Positions 30,850-43,311 of a DNA stretch of 64,000 nt are shown here, in pieces (the stretch's first letter is position 1; every line of letters starts with the position of its first letter). The stretch covers positions 12,266,501-12,330,500 of the forward strand of contig JAPNXP010000001.1 of the NCBI GenBank assembly GCA_028753945.1, in the 5' to 3' direction. Under the pieces are notes generated by a model, which was given only the letters and a program-made list of their open reading frames with translations, was not told where the DNA came from and searched no databases. The position numbers and the translations under genes were made by a program. The DNA is from Hexactinellida sp. DTS-2022 (taxonomy: Eukaryota > Porifera > Hexactinellida).

Positions 30850-31814
30850 TCGATCCACCGGCCCCTGGACATGACACCACCATATATGGGCATGGAATTT
30901 ATAGGATTGCAACCATTTGGATAAGGTCTCATTTGTTATTCCATTGCTCCTCTACCCACCCAGGGATACCAAGCAGTTGACCTTTTCGTCTCACGCTTTG
31001 TAGTAATGAGACTACCAACTCTGGGCAACTAGACTAATCGGCCGTACCGCTACTAGTGGGGTTTCGTTCCACTACTGGAACTCCTCAGGAGGGTGACCCA
31101 GTGACCCTATGACTCCCCTCACGTCTGTGGGTGGTCACGCTTCCTTATTGCCACACCGCCTGTGTGCCTCCTGTCGGGATGTCTCCATCAACGACACTCC
31201 CAGTCCCGATACTACACGCCTGAACAACCAGTTGGCAAAGCGTGGACCCGGAGGCCTGGGCAGTGACGCCTTCGTATTGAATGGAAGCCCTGTGAATGTA
31301 TACATGTCCCCCGACAATCCTCATCAGCCGGACTCTGTCCAAGTTGACAAGGGAGGAGACACAACAGCGATCCTTATATCCCCATTCTGGCCGAGCAGGC
31401 CTCGGTGGCCATTCTTCAGGAGTCTTTAACCCGACCACAGGCAGCTGCCACTGAGCCAAACACTAGTTAGCGACCCGCTTGGGAAATATTCTATTCGTTC
31501 GTTTCTAAAGGAACGAATATTCGTTCAATCATTTCGAATGAATATTGGAATATTCGTATACGGTATTCGTTTCATCCCTATAAGATATACTCAAGCACCT
31601 GGAACCTGAATGTCCTAGATTATCTGAAATCCCCACAAGGGGATTCCACTGAGCTCAAATACCTCACAAAGAACACAGCAACATTGATTGTCTGGATAAA
31701 TTTGGGTTCGAAATGACAGTTTCCGCATTTTGACCCCACTGTTAGACAAAATGTATCGGTATATAAATTGTAATTGTTTCAACTCGTTTTGCATTACCAG
31801 AAACATAAACTATC
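30850..31814. other. Unassigned intergenic sequence
   Basis: 30840-31470 is GC-richer than its surroundings and resembles no gene I know; open frames on both strands overlap heavily and look like shadows. 31487-31575 has TATTCGTTCG-type repeats. 31615-31810 is an inverted dispersed repeat, matched at about 50965-51110. Confidence 0.4.
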
Positions 31815-32781
31815 TTCATGTTGTCTCAAAAGAAATGTAGCTATGAAGCAAAATACAATTTCATAAAATTGATAGCGGGAATTTTGGAACCCCTAGGGGC
31901 CCCCTGGCATCGGGGGCCCTGGTTCAATGAACTGCCTGAACCGCATATTGCTACGCCACTGTGTATAGGCTAGGGAATTAAACTGTGTATTCTTGCTACT
32001 CCACTGGATACAAATTAATCCAGGGCAAAACATAGTCTGCCAGAATGAGATTGGTCACTCAAAAACCTGGAAGAAAATGACATATGAATCCCATTGTCAT
32101 ATCTCGCTTTAGTGAATGCAGTCTCATCTGCCTGCATCCACCCTAGACATGTACCTAAACATAGCAAAGGAGCTGAGCCTGACACCTCAGCGTTTATCGG
32201 CCTACTAAACCTCATAAGGGAGTCACTTCCTCTACCGTTGGCAGACCGATTAAGCGGCTTCCACTGTACTTGGCGATAGCTTTGTTGTAATGGCATGGTT
32301 CGTATTATTAACACATCTGTACTAATGTATTCAATTGTGGCTGTAATATAAGATAGCTCAGTTGAATAGACACACGAGTATGTGGTTCTATGGTTATAGA
32401 GGAATATGCATAAGTAGACTTACATAATATTAGTCACACACTGTATCTAGCTATAATTATACTCAAATTATACTATTTTCTCGATAACACTATTTCACAG
32501 AACAATTGTGTCTTTTCATATTACAAACGAATTCCTACAGTTTTTATTCTCCGATTTATCAGGTTAGTGTTATGATATAAACAAACTAATAGACTATGTG
32601 ATTATTCATTTTAATGAAATTATTTAACCTACACTATTTCTTGCTAGGATACAAACGCATAATTGAATTCTATTAAAACAAATCAATTCAATCAGAGATT
32701 ATAAAGCACCAAGCGTTTCCAATGTGGGACTTTCTAAGTGTGTTGTGTGTCGCATGTGGCATAGTCTTTGGACCCCTTGGG
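31815..32781. repeat. Duplicated non-coding block B (first copy)
   Basis: The block runs from TGTCTCAAAAGAAATGTAGC and aligns with 52045-52948, sharing GGCATGGTTCGTATTATTAA and TTATCAGGTTAGT. The second copy lacks a few short stretches. It lies between the type-I and type-II NHL genes in both halves of the duplication. Confidence 0.75.
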
Positions 32782-32935
32782 CAGAGGCGTAGCCAGGGTG
32801 CGGCACTTGGGACACAGGCCGCACCCAAAAAATGTTTAACCACAAAATGCCCACTAGTATAAAACAATAGTGCGTTAATGCCGCACCCATAATCTTCCAG
32901 TGGCGCACCTTCATGCAGAGCTAGCTACGCCTCTT
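32782..32935. mobile_element. hAT-like MITE (CAGAGGCGTAGCC ends)
   Basis: Ends CAGAGGCGTAGC and GCTACGCCTCTT are flanked by CCCTTGGG and CCATTGGG, 7 of 8 bases alike. The copy at the equivalent place in the other block (52949-53244) shows that the insertion predates the duplication. Confidence 0.7.
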
Positions 32936-32998
32936 CCATTGGGCCCACATGATCTCAAGATCTATATTACGGTCAATGTGACGGGGGTCAACAGAATT

Positions 32999-35900
32999 GT
33001 GACGCGAACGCGAACGTAAACAATAACAGGTTTAATGAATGTAAGAGAAATACTAATAAGTTTTGCTATATAACTAAACTACCTAAGATCTGTTTAACTA
33101 ATCTACTAAGTAAGAACCCTAAGGATATTATTAACTAACAACTACTGAGCGTTACATCACCCCTTCTAAAACATTTCTTCGTCTACGTAGGGCCTTTCGC
33201 ACCTAACACATAATCCTTATATTCTTTTGCTTTCCGTTCTCGCAGTGGGTACCTTCGTGCAGCTTCTTGTACCGCGTCACTGATACTAGGAGGGTGCTCT
33301 ACCCCTTCTGGCTCTTCTTCGTTCTCTACTTCAATGCTGCTCATATTGCCGGAAGTTGCTATGTATTCTTTAGTCAAGTGGCGATCCAATGTCAGCATAT
33401 AGCTACTTGCTTGACCAGGCCGATTGTTCTTTCAACCAATCCGTCTGCTTGGGGATGATATGGCGACGAGTGCCTCTTTTCTATCCCCAGCTTTTGACAC
33501 AAGTTCCTTACTCCCACCCCTTCTACGTTGTGTGCCTGATCTGTCAATCATAGGCGCCAAGTTTGGGATTTGGGGGGGGTGGGCGCCCCCCCCCCCCCCA
33601 TATTGTTGATTGGCCCCCCATATTGCTGTTTGGCCCCCCATATTGCTGTTTGGGGGGCTGGCGGTCACTGGGAGCGACCTCCCGGACCTTTCGGTGGATT
33701 TAATTTTGTATGAAAGTGGTCCTTTTGATCGACCAAGGGATGATAGAGAATCACGTTTGTTTACTCAATATATCCAGATTTTGTTTCTGAAGAAACAAAT
33801 CTAGCAAACCTCCCAGTGGCCCCTCAGACCCCCTCCAGACCCCCCCAAGTGCCCCCCCCCCATCTTTGATTATAAGTTCCAAAACTTGACGCCTATGCTG
33901 TCAATAGGGCTCTAGGCACCCCGTGCCCCCGATAGACCCAACCTCGTTCAAATTCGTGCACTAACGAGGCGGCAGTCTGATCTTGCAAGGGAACCACATT
34001 TCGTGTGAAAACGTCAACAATACAGAGGATGAGAGGAAATATCTGAACTTTTCATCAGCCCAAGGGAGAGTCGCTATATTCATGGCCACTAAGTCTCCTG
34101 GCCCTACCCCATCTAGCTGAAATTCTTCGAGGGGTACTCGTGCTTGATTTGATGGCTTTGCCTTTTTGCACACCAGGCAATCCTGGCAAAAGATCCGCGT
34201 GTCTCGGGCCATCCCAATCCAGAAGTAGGTACGTCTTAATTTTGCAGTGTCCATTTCTTCCCGAAATGACCGGCTGCATGTACTGCTTTCAACACTCTAT
34301 TTCTGGCATCAATAGGATACCTTTCGCAGCTGACCCGAGGATACTTCACCTTTACTCTTTAGTTCCTTGAAAGGGTTTTTCGGTACTTGATCGGACCTCT
34401 GCGGCTGATTAGGCTGAAAGCGCCCGCTGTATCTTCCCCAGCATCCACACTAAATATCTTATCTTCAAACACGCTCTCATCCTGGACTCCAACGTCGATA
34501 GGCAGGTTTTCGGCTCTGCTAAGGTAATCGGGTAAGTGATTGTCCTTACCCGGTCTGTGTACAATATGGTAAACATACTCCTCCAACTCGAGGATCCAAT
34601 TCGCAAAAGTCCTACGGGGGTCTCTCTGGTTTCGGAGCCATTTCAAAGGGCAATGGTCTGTAATCAACTCAACTTCTCCTGTTGCTCTTAGGTACGTCTC
34701 CCACTTCCGGCTGGCTGCTATCAACGCCCATGCCTCCAATTGGCCTGCAGAATAATTCCTCTGGGATGAACTAAGTGCTGAAGAAAAGAAGTCAATCGGA
34801 CGTAACATTCCACTTACTATGTCTCTCTGAGATAGTACTGCGGCAATTCCCGTAGAGCTAGCGTCAGCTTCGATTGTAAAACCTTTTCCCCAGTCTGGGA
34901 GAGCTAGCATCACTGGTTCTTTGATTAGTTTATACCTCAGCGTATCATATGCTTGTGCGCGTTCTATAGACCAGACCCAATCGGCTCCTTTTCTTGTTAG
35001 CTCATAAAGTGGGCTTGCTATTTGCGCCATGCGCTGGATATATGCTCTGTAAAAATTGATAGCTCCTAGGTATGGTTGCAACTCCGTCACGTTTCCGGGT
35101 ACTGGGAATTTTGAAATTTTTCTGCGGAGGAAGGCGTCGGCTTCCTTCCTGCCACAGTAACTACGTGTCCCAAGAATTCTACCTCCTCCCGAAAGAACTG
35201 GGATTTCTTGAATTTGACGTGCAGATTTGCTTGATGGAGTCTGTCGAACACGGCTCTTATATCTTGCATGTGCTGCTCGAAGTCATTTGAGTATACGATG
35301 CAATCATCGATGTAAGACTCGGTGCGTCTGAGTCCATCATACGCTGGAAAGTTGCTTGTCCGTTAACTAGCCCAAAGGGCATGACCGTCATTTCAAATAG
35401 CCCCCTTGGAGTGTTAAAAGCGGTCTTTTCGATGTCTACTTCCCTGACCGCGCCTGCCCAACAGGCTGCAGCAATATCGATGACTGAGAAGAACCGAGAA
35501 CCGTGCAACTTATCTAGTATAGTTTGTACCTGCGGAATGCCGTTCGCGTCCTTTTGGTGACTGAGTTTAACGGGCGATAATCTATGGCAAATCGCTGTAG
35601 TCCATCTTTCTTAGTAACCAAAACGACGTTACTCGCCCATGGCGAGTTAGATGGTCGACATAAACCTTGTTCCAATAGCTCGTTTAGCTGAGTGTTAATT
35701 TCCTCTTCCCAACGCGGGGGCATTCTCCTTGGCCTGGACTTTCGAGGTGCCGCGTTACCTGTATCTATAACGGCTCGCATCTTTGGTTGCGTCCTGGTTT
35801 ATCGCTAAATAATCCTTCGAATTCTTCCAACATGTCCACGAATATATCGCGCTGCTTTGGATTTAGGTCCGTTTTATGTCCGTCCATTAACTGCTTTAAC

Positions 35901-37336
35901 GAATCATTATCAATACCGACGATACGTTTTATTATCCGGGCCCTGGCGAGCGGATTTCCTCCCGTAGCCTTCTGAATTTCGAAGACGGATGTACCAAGCG
36001 TGATGGCTCCTGCTTCCCAATCAAAGGTTACACGGGCTGTATAATCTAAGGAATTGGCGGGCCAAGAGCAGCGCCTGTTCCTCTCCTTCCAAGACTTGTA
36101 CTTGTACCCAACGAGTATCCCTGTCCTGTAGCTCGATTGGGAATTCGATGGTACCTACAACGACGACGGGTGCTCCTGCAACACCATAAACTTGCCCAAC
36201 ACGCGGTTTTAGGTAGTTACTCAAACCTAGTTCTCTCATACTTTGCATGTCCATCACGTTCACTTTGGCACCGGTATCCAACAATGCACGAACTGTCAGC
36301 CCTCGCACCTTGACTTCAATAGAAGCTGAATCCTCATCTGTAAGTAGGTCATTGTGCTTATTCACCTTTTTCATGTAGTCCTTTCCTCTACGATTAGTAT
36401 TTTGTGGCTGCCCCCATTCCGAACTAGTACAGTTGGACGCGTCGTGTCCTCTTCTGTGACATTGGCTACATACGCGATCTGGGCATGCCGCATAACCATG
36501 TCCTTTCTTACCACAAGTAAAACATGTGAGGCTACTATACCTATTTGTGCTTCTATAATAATTCCTTCGCCGTCCGGCGGCAGGTTGATAAACCTTAACA
36601 CCTCTTTTGCTCTGGGTTCAATATCGGAATCGCTCGATAGATGATTATCTTCATTCTTCTTGTCCTGTTCAACGACTTTGCAAAAACTAGATCTGTTCTC
36701 CGGCTCCCGAAACCCGTAGCCTAGAGGGATATCCGCTTGGCGTAAGTTTTGTTGCACTGTTGCTAAAAGCTCTCGCATTTACTTGTCCGTAAATACGTAG
36801 CCTTATTGTTGTTGGATCCATTTCTTGGGTTGCAGAGTGAATCCTACTAGGAAGCTGCGTTGTCAGAACCATACATACTTGCCGGTTGAGGAAATGAGCG
36901 CGTTTAGCCTCTTTCCAGAGAAGGGTGAAGAATACTTCAATTCGAACCCCCCCTGGCCCAGTTCATACTACGAAAACCCGCGGTGGCCTCTAGTTGGTCA
37001 ATAGGCGGATCTAACGCATTACAAAGTACCTTGAGGGTGACCTCGATAGTTTCTTCTTTAATCGCTAACAGCACCGTATCTCTCTCGTACTCGTTCCTAC
37101 ACACATAAGATGGCAGAATCAGTACGGCTGCACGTTCTCCAGAATAGGCTGCAAGGGAGGTGGTTGCTGCTACGAATAGGGGTTGCCACTCTTCAACTCT
37201 TTCGTCTGCCTTCAGAGGAGGGATAGAGATATTCATCGGAGCGGCCATTTGAAATCAAAACTATTAGTATTTATGTGACGCGAACGCGAACGTAAACAAT
37301 AACAGGTTTAATGAACTACTGTAATAAGTTTTGCTA
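32999..37336 (-). mobile_element. Ty3/gypsy LTR retrotransposon, decayed
   Basis: In minus-strand order I see a Gag start (37248), two CCHC zinc knuckles (about 36450-36540, frame-shifted), an aspartic protease (LLDTGA, near 36285), reverse transcriptase pieces (YRPLN, DIAAACWAG, a YIDD active site near 35310), RNase H (ADASSTGIAAVLSQ), an integrase zinc region (CLVCKKAK) and integrase core (YHPQADG, VER). Gag, Pol and integrase are broken by frame changes and a MITE. The left LTR is 32999-33161 (TGTGACGCGAACG to ACATCA), next to the purine tract AGAAGGGG. The right LTR begins at 37273 and is cut after about 60 bp. It is inactive and absent from the second duplicated block. Confidence 0.88.
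33549..33897. mobile_element. hAT-like MITE with long G and C tracts
   Basis: Ends CATAGGCGCCAAGTTT and AACTTGACGCCTATG are flanked by the exact 8 bp duplication CTGTCAAT (33541-33548 and 33898-33905). It interrupts the retrotransposon integrase between the catalytic Asp and Glu. Inside are G8/C14 runs and three GGCCCCCCATATTG repeats. Confidence 0.88.
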
Positions 37337-38330
37337 TCTATCTGTATATTAAAAGCGCAATTGTTGTGTGTTTGTTTGTTTGTTTGTTGTGTGTTTGTCC
37401 AGAATTAATTGGAAAGACTACGAGTCCCAGAAAGCTGAAAATTGGTGCATAGGGGTAATTTTGTACTGCGACAACGATCTATTGGTTTTCTAAGCGAAAT
37501 AACGGGATCATGACGTCACGGTTGCAAAAAACAGATATTTTGTACTAGCTTCCCAATTTTGCTCCGATCTGTAGAAAATTCAAATCATTAGACGTACACT
37601 AAATTTCTACACCTGATAGCAGTTCACGAATTCCCATTTTACTTCTGATTGTGACACAGTTAATTAATTAGTCCCTGCACTAATCAACCATAAATAGTGT
37701 ATCGTACCAACACAGGTATAGCAAAGTGCAAGTGTGTGTTTGTGTGTGTGTTTGTCCAGAATTAATAGGAAAGACTACGAGTCCTAGAAAGCTGAAAATT
37801 GGCATGCAGGGGTAATTTTACACGCTTACAACGATCTATTGGTTTTCTAAGCGAAATAACGGGATTATGACGTCATAAACGCACATATTTGGGGATAACT
37901 CATTCAGTTTTTATTCGATTCGCCCACAATTTTCGATAATAACACAACATGCAATGAGACACACGTATACCAATTTATGGGAATGTGACGTCACGTAGGA
38001 ACTAATTTGGATTCAGCTCTTACATTTTTGGTTCAATCGACAAATAATTTTGTCACATTATAAAACAGAATGTATTGCATGTCTCTAGAAATTTTTATAA
38101 TTTTCGCACTTAATCTGCGCCAGGCAATAACAAAAATGTAACCTCCTATTGCTGCATCATTGCATATATTGAGGTTTGATGATTTAATCTTCACCTACAT
38201 TATTTCCGAAATTACATACTTGATTAATCCAGTTTGGCTTCCATCAGTTTATTTCTATTCGTGATGTATTTAGCTCACGTCAATGACATAAGTATGCATA
38301 ATATTACTATCAATCTGATTTGTTTGTTAA
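37337..38330. repeat. Two 150 bp direct repeats in non-coding DNA
   Basis: The segments at 37378-37525 and 37745-37885 share TTTGTCCAGAATTAAT, GAAAGACTACGAGTCC and CGATCTATTGGTTTTCTAAG, each preceded by GTTTGT repeats. They may be Helitron-related, but no hairpin or CTAG end could be fixed. Confidence 0.5.
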
Positions 38331-38567
38331 CAGAATGCGCTTAGAGTCTCTAATGCATTGTTTATTTATTACACCTATATTGGCTTCTATAATAAGACTA
38401 TCAATGGAACCTAGGATTTCTACTAGAAATGAATTAAGAACAATCACTAAGTGAACTAAAGAATACTTAGTAAACCTAAATATATACGAAACGAACAAGG
38501 TTATTAATTAAGACTATTGTTAACTATTGTACAATATTGATTAGTATCCATTAGCAGTGCACTATTA

Positions 38568-39812
38568 ATGGCTAGTGCTGATGGCGAGGGAGATAGCTTC
38601 CTCTCCCGCGTGGAGAGAGTGCGTAGCGATATACGAGCTAAGTTCCTGAGAGCTCACCTGGCACTGCAGGCCCGAGAGGCCGACCTGCTGGCAGAGCTGC
38701 AGAGACTAGCGGATGAGCACACGGGAGAGGGAATAATGCTACAGATCAAACGACTGACGAGTTCGAAGGATGCTCTCAGGGATTCTCTTATGGAAAATGA
38801 GAACAAAGATGTTCTCGATAAGTCGTTAGCGCCTATTAATGCACGCATTGCGGCGTTGGAAATAAAGCTCCAGAGAGCAAAATATAGCTACAAGAGTGTG
38901 TCATTGGAATGGGACGTAGAGCTAGATAAGAAACTGAGTGTAGCAGGTGAGATACGACTTAATGCTGCGAAGAAAGGAGTACGAGACTACAAGCAGATAG
39001 GAGACCCTGTTGCGGTATTTGGGAAAGACAGCAAAGAGCGATCTTCTTTACTTGGTGTGTTCTGTTATCCTAATGCTATAGCTGTTAATCCAGTAAATAA
39101 TTGTATTTACATTTGTGATGCAGGCAATAATCGTATACAAGTTTATAACAAATCATTTGAACTTGTTTTCCAATTCAGTGATAATATGGTTTTTCCATCT
39201 GGTATTTGTATCAAACAGAACAAGATATATGTCATACAGTATGGCGGTCATTGTCTCAATGTATACTCTACAGAAGGGAAATTCCTGAACTCATTTGGAG
39301 TGCAAGGAAAGAATGAATTACAGTTTGACAGACCAAGGGGACTTGATGTTTCAACCGACAAGAATAGAATATATATAGCTGAAATTGGTAATAATAGAGT
39401 TCAATGTTTGAATTTAGATCTTAAATTCAACTCTTTTATTAATGATCTTTACGCCGCAAAAGATGTCAAACTGACTTCTGATGAGATTATAATATTGTCT
39501 CTTCGTAATCCCTGTGTGTCTCTGTACACATATTCTCACCAATTGATCCGTGAGATTATTCCTAGCGGTGAAGGGAATGCAGTTTTTATACCTTCTTGTC
39601 TCACTCTCGATACTTCCTCAAATATTCTTATTACAGACATTAAGACTCATTGTGTCTGTGTCCATACTTTTGGAGGAGAGTTGATGCACAGATTCGGGAA
39701 TGAAGGAATGAAGAGAGGATATTTCATAGAGCCACGTGGAATAACAATTGATGTTGAGGGGAGGGTTATAGTTGGTTCTTGTAACCCCGAATATTGTATT
39801 CAAGTGTTTTGA
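38568..39812 (+). CDS. NHL gene 2, type-II flank (414 aa)
   Basis: It has the same architecture as NHL gene 1: a constant coiled-coil stem to residue 152 and six NHL blades. It has the most altered propeller of the four (for example YPNAIAV for the P-x-G-I entry of blade 1, QYGGH in blade 2, EIGNN in blade 3, DIKTH in blade 5). Its 5' flank (38410-38555, with GAACAAGGTTATTAATTAAG) is shared with NHL gene 4 and not with genes 1 and 3, so genes 2 and 4 are position equivalents. It is a single exon with the same GTATCCATTAGCAGTGCACT leader. No RING or B-box is present. Confidence 0.88.
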   Translation: MASADGEGDSFLSRVERVRSDIRAKFLRAHLALQAREADLLAELQRLADEHTGEGIMLQIKRLTSSKDALRDSLMENENKDVLDKSLAPINARIAALEIKLQRAKYSYKSVSLEWDVELDKKLSVAGEIRLNAAKKGVRDYKQIGDPVAVFGKDSKERSSLLGVFCYPNAIAVNPVNNCIYICDAGNNRIQVYNKSFELVFQFSDNMVFPSGICIKQNKIYVIQYGGHCLNVYSTEGKFLNSFGVQGKNELQFDRPRGLDVSTDKNRIYIAEIGNNRVQCLNLDLKFNSFINDLYAAKDVKLTSDEIIILSLRNPCVSLYTYSHQLIREIIPSGEGNAVFIPSCLTLDTSSNILITDIKTHCVCVHTFGGELMHRFGNEGMKRGYFIEPRGITIDVEGRVIVGSCNPEYCIQVF

Positions 39813-40906
39813 ATTCTGACAGATGCACTGTTTAACATTTCTTTTTCAACATTTCCTATTTTTATTCTTTTCATATTATTTCTCCTACCAACTATATGAG
39901 GTTACTTTACTCATTTATTATCCTTGTTTCTTAAATCTCGAATTGTGTATATGTTCACATAATGGGGTATCTTAATTTACAATACTTCATAACCTATGAT
40001 ACGCCATGTCAGTGGATTATATTTTTCGTGTCTTACAAGTTACTGCCTTTGAGATCCTTTGATCTCCTTTGCTCAAAAATGATTTTTATCTGACTATAAT
40101 ATACGCAGGGCCGCCGAGAGGATTACCAGAGGCTTTGCGGGCCCCGGGGCAAAACAATAATGATGGGCCTCTCTGGAACCTTTCACAAACCCAAATCTTC
40201 ATTTTTACACGATTTCCTTATTTTCACGGGCCCCGGAGCAACTGTCCTCCCTGCCCCCCCCCCCCCCCCCCAAATTCAATTTCAGATCAAAAACTCATTT
40301 TCAGATAAATTTCAGATCATTTCAAATTGTAGGCAGTTCGATCATTTTCTATTGAATAAATCAGTTCAAAATTGATTGATTTTTCAGATCAAAATTATTT
40401 GATTTCATCCTACCGGGCTATGAGTCAATTTTTTTCTTTTTGACCCCAATTTTTACTTCATGACATCGTCAAAACATCTGTTTACAATTTTGTGAGCTAA
40501 AAGGAAACTTAAAACTTCCACCTCTCAAAGTGTTGTTGCTTTCCGAAACACCTTTGTGAAACGGTTTAACACCATAGTGATGATGCTGTGACGAAAAATT
40601 CTAAAATTACATCTGTGCCGACAGCATCTTCTTTTGGAGGCACTATCAATCCTCCAACCACCAAAATATGGTGCCTACAAGGAACATGCTGTCGGCACAG
40701 GTGTACTTTTAGATTTTTAATTATGCACGGAGAAAGCCCGGATGAAAACTTGGATAAGTCTCTTGTGAGAGTTGACAACCATCTATACACAGACAGACAT
40801 ATTATTCTTCAAAAGAAATACACTCAGTAAAAACTAACCGAATCTATTACATTTCTAATAAGATCTTAACCACATACATTGTTCACTTTATAAAGCGTAT
40901 AGTCCT
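39813..40906. other. NHL gene 2 3' flank and copied EMC3 promoter region
   Basis: 39815-40080 matches other NHL 3' flanks. About 40280-40906 aligns with 58210-58865 upstream of the intact EMC3 gene, including an inverted pair around TTTTGGAGGCACTATCAATC. 40096-40275 is an inserted element with GGGCCCCGG words and a C17 run. Confidence 0.65.
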
Positions 40907-40942
40907 ATGCCAGAGACAGAACAGACTCTAGACCCTGCCATC
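40907..40942 (+). pseudogene. EMC3 5' fragment (first 12 codons)
   Basis: The first 36 bases of the EMC3 coding region are repeated here with one difference (CTG to CAG, Leu6 to Gln), after a nearly identical upstream region. Similarity stops at GCCATC. This fixes the right end of the first duplicated block inside EMC3 exon 1. Confidence 0.88.
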
Positions 40943-41119
40943 TACCTTTAGGTAGGGAAGATGTAAATATTTTTCTTAGATTTTAAAATTTCTTTCTAGA
41001 TACAGTATTCCCTACCCTCCTGCCAAATTTCAAGTCTGTAGCTCTTACCAGTTCCTCAATCAATTCTGAACAAACAAACAAATAAGCAAACAAACAAAAA
41101 GAATCTTTGTGATTTAATA

Positions 41120-41444
41120 TGTAAGATATTGTAATCGGATTGTGTTAAATAATGTTTAGACATTTAAAGATAGATATTAAAAAAAAGGTCAATTGGTCAC
41201 TCGATGGGTCATGGCCACTCATGGGTCAATGGGTCCAGTGGCGTCGTGTTCTATGGGCCCGGGGGGGCCGGGCCCCCCCAAATTTCCAATGCCCCCCCCC
41301 CCTTTTTTTGAAGGCTTGTCCCAAAAAATATTGATCTGGTCACTAATACGACACTCTGTGCCCCCCAGAATGTATTCAAGCACGACACCACTGAATGGGT
41401 CAATGGGTCATGGGTCACCAATGTTGACCCATGGTCCACTCTGG
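41120..41444. mobile_element. Truncated copy of the GATGGGTCA MITE
   Basis: This copy matches the element in the sacsin-like gene from ATTGTAA(T)CGGATTGTG to the end GGTCCACTCTG; its other end is missing. A 158 bp element is nested inside it. Confidence 0.75.
41236..41393. mobile_element. Nested hAT-like MITE, 158 bp
   Basis: Ends CAGTGGCGTCGTG and CACGACACCACTG are flanked by AATGGGTC (41228-41235 and 41394-41401). The host sequence is itself repetitive, so the duplication is less certain. It contains G9 and C9 runs. Confidence 0.7.
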
Positions 41445-41776
41445 CGCCGACGCTTGACACAGAAAATCCAATTAAGACGGTTTTAGCGATAATGGTTTCG
41501 AGTCTCCACAAAAGATGGTCAACCATTGTTCGCCTCTTCCCTCTGTCCTCTACCAATGCATCAGATTTATATATGTCCATAAAATCTGTTATTTGTGAAA
41601 TCGAAAAAGGTAATTTCGTTCAGGTAATTTGTCCTGATAACTACCCTCAAAATGTTGACATTATTAAGAAGTTTTCCCCTGATCAAAAGACTCCTACTTC
41701 CATTGTTCCTCATCCAGTTGACATTACCAGGAACTTTTTCCTGTTATTAGATGCGGGTCACATATTGAAATGTATT

Positions 41777-41942
41777 AATAGGCGCAAACTTTTAACCTGT
41801 AGCCCAAAGTGCCAGTGGTGCACCAATACAAAGTACAGGTGGACCTAGCACCACCTAGTACCACCTAGTACCACCAGCACTTCTATCGCTGAGTGCCGGT
41901 GTTGCACTTGTACCACCTACACCACCGTTCTTTGCGCCTATG
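41777..41942. mobile_element. hAT-like MITE splitting the P-type transposase motif
   Basis: Ends AATAGGCGCAAA and TTTGCGCCTATG are flanked by AATGTATT (41769-41776 and 41943-41950), an 8 bp duplication. The interior repeats ACCACCTAGT. The ends resemble the MITE at 33549-33897 (CATAGGCGC). Confidence 0.82.
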
Positions 41943-42511
41943 AATGTATTCGGAACAATTGGCTAAACACCCAAGATTATAACCACACATTCCTTTTCCC
42001 CTCTATTAATGATATTTCCACTGACACTATCGAATATCCTCAAACTCAATGCAAAGCTTGTTTTGAAGATGTGAGATTACTCTACAAACAAGAACAACAC
42101 TTTCGCCAAAATTGCACACCATCTGACAGCTAAATCGTGCTGGCCTTCGAGCATGGAACGACAGAACGTAAAACTCGTACTCAAGATATTTCATGAATCA
42201 ACTATTGCTGGCCCAGGCTGGCCTGCAAATTCAGAATGATTCGCGAGATAATGTATTCAAAACACAAACAGCCGAATTCATATCTATAATTTTTTTAATC
42301 TGGAAAATATTTAATGTCAGTACACCACAGAAAGGAACACATTTGAGAGACGAATTTTCCAAACCCCTAGTACGAGACTATCCACGCTTTTCTTTCTTAG
42401 ACCGTATTGTAGTTTGGATTGAAACCTGGGAAGCAACAACAAAAGCAAACAAAGCGTCACTCACCCGCCAGACATTCGCTAGTCTAAGGCACACGTTCAT
42501 AGCATCGCCAC

Positions 42512-43311
42512 CAGAGTGAACCATGGGTCAACATTGGTGACCCATGGGCCATGACCCATCGCATTTGTGACCCATGACCCATTGACCCATTGACCCATCG
42601 AGTGACCCATTGACCCATCAAGTAAGGCTTTGACCCATCGTGTTACTCATTGACCTATTAAAATATCTATTTTTAATATCCAAACATTATGTAACACAAT
42701 ATATGTATGATGCTTGTCAATCAATTAATTTTGGTAGACTTCTAATACCAGGGTTGCCAACCCCCCCGCTTTTTTGCCTTCTCTCATCCTCCCGACCTCC
42801 CGCCAAACTTCTAAAACTCCCGCTTTTTGGAAATTGTTTATATATTTAGATTTTATGATAATTAAGTAAAATAACGGGATTTGTTTAAATTATTCAAGTA
42901 AATTAGTCAACCTACGAGCAACAAGTTTTTCTTTTTTTTTTTTTACAAGTTTTTTTAGTTGTAGTTTTTAATTTTCAGTTTTTTTTCGAGTACTAAGTTT
43001 ATTTCCTAATTGTAGATATCAAAACATACTAAATAATCATATTATATCTTTCTATTCATGATTTTTTAAAATAGCATATATATTGAGTCTCCCGCTTTTT
43101 CATCTTCGACCTCCCGCTTTTTGGTAAACTCCCGCCAAAATTGGAAAAATCTCCCGCTTTTTTGTTTTCAGAGGTTGGCAACCCTGCTAATACCAAAGAA
43201 ATACCCTGCAATGTTTCTGGGTAAATTTGATTCGTACTATAACTGGAATTCCAAATGGGTCATGGGTCACAGAGCCGTTACCCATGACCCATCGACCCAT
43301 GGTCCACTCTG
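42512..43311. mobile_element. GATGGGTCA MITE, complete, with nested insert
   Basis: Ends CAGAGTGAACCATGGGTC and GACCCATGGTCCACTCTG are flanked by the exact 8 bp duplication ATCGCCAC (42504-42511 and 43312-43319). Removing the insert at 42749-43186 leaves about 360 bp collinear with the sacsin-like copy. Confidence 0.88.
42749..43186. mobile_element. hAT-like MITE (CAGGGTTGCCAACC ends), nested
   Basis: The ends are CAGGGTTGCCAACC and its reverse complement. CTAATAC is repeated on either side; the intact copy in the sacsin-like gene shows the empty site CTAATACCAAAG. CTCCCGCTTTTT words repeat at both ends of a T-rich interior. The 7 bp duplication is one short of typical hAT. Confidence 0.8.

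Noticed and set aside
30840..31460. Gene in the GC-rich patch
   Set aside because: Overlapping frames on both strands, no motif, no splice pattern that makes one favoured.
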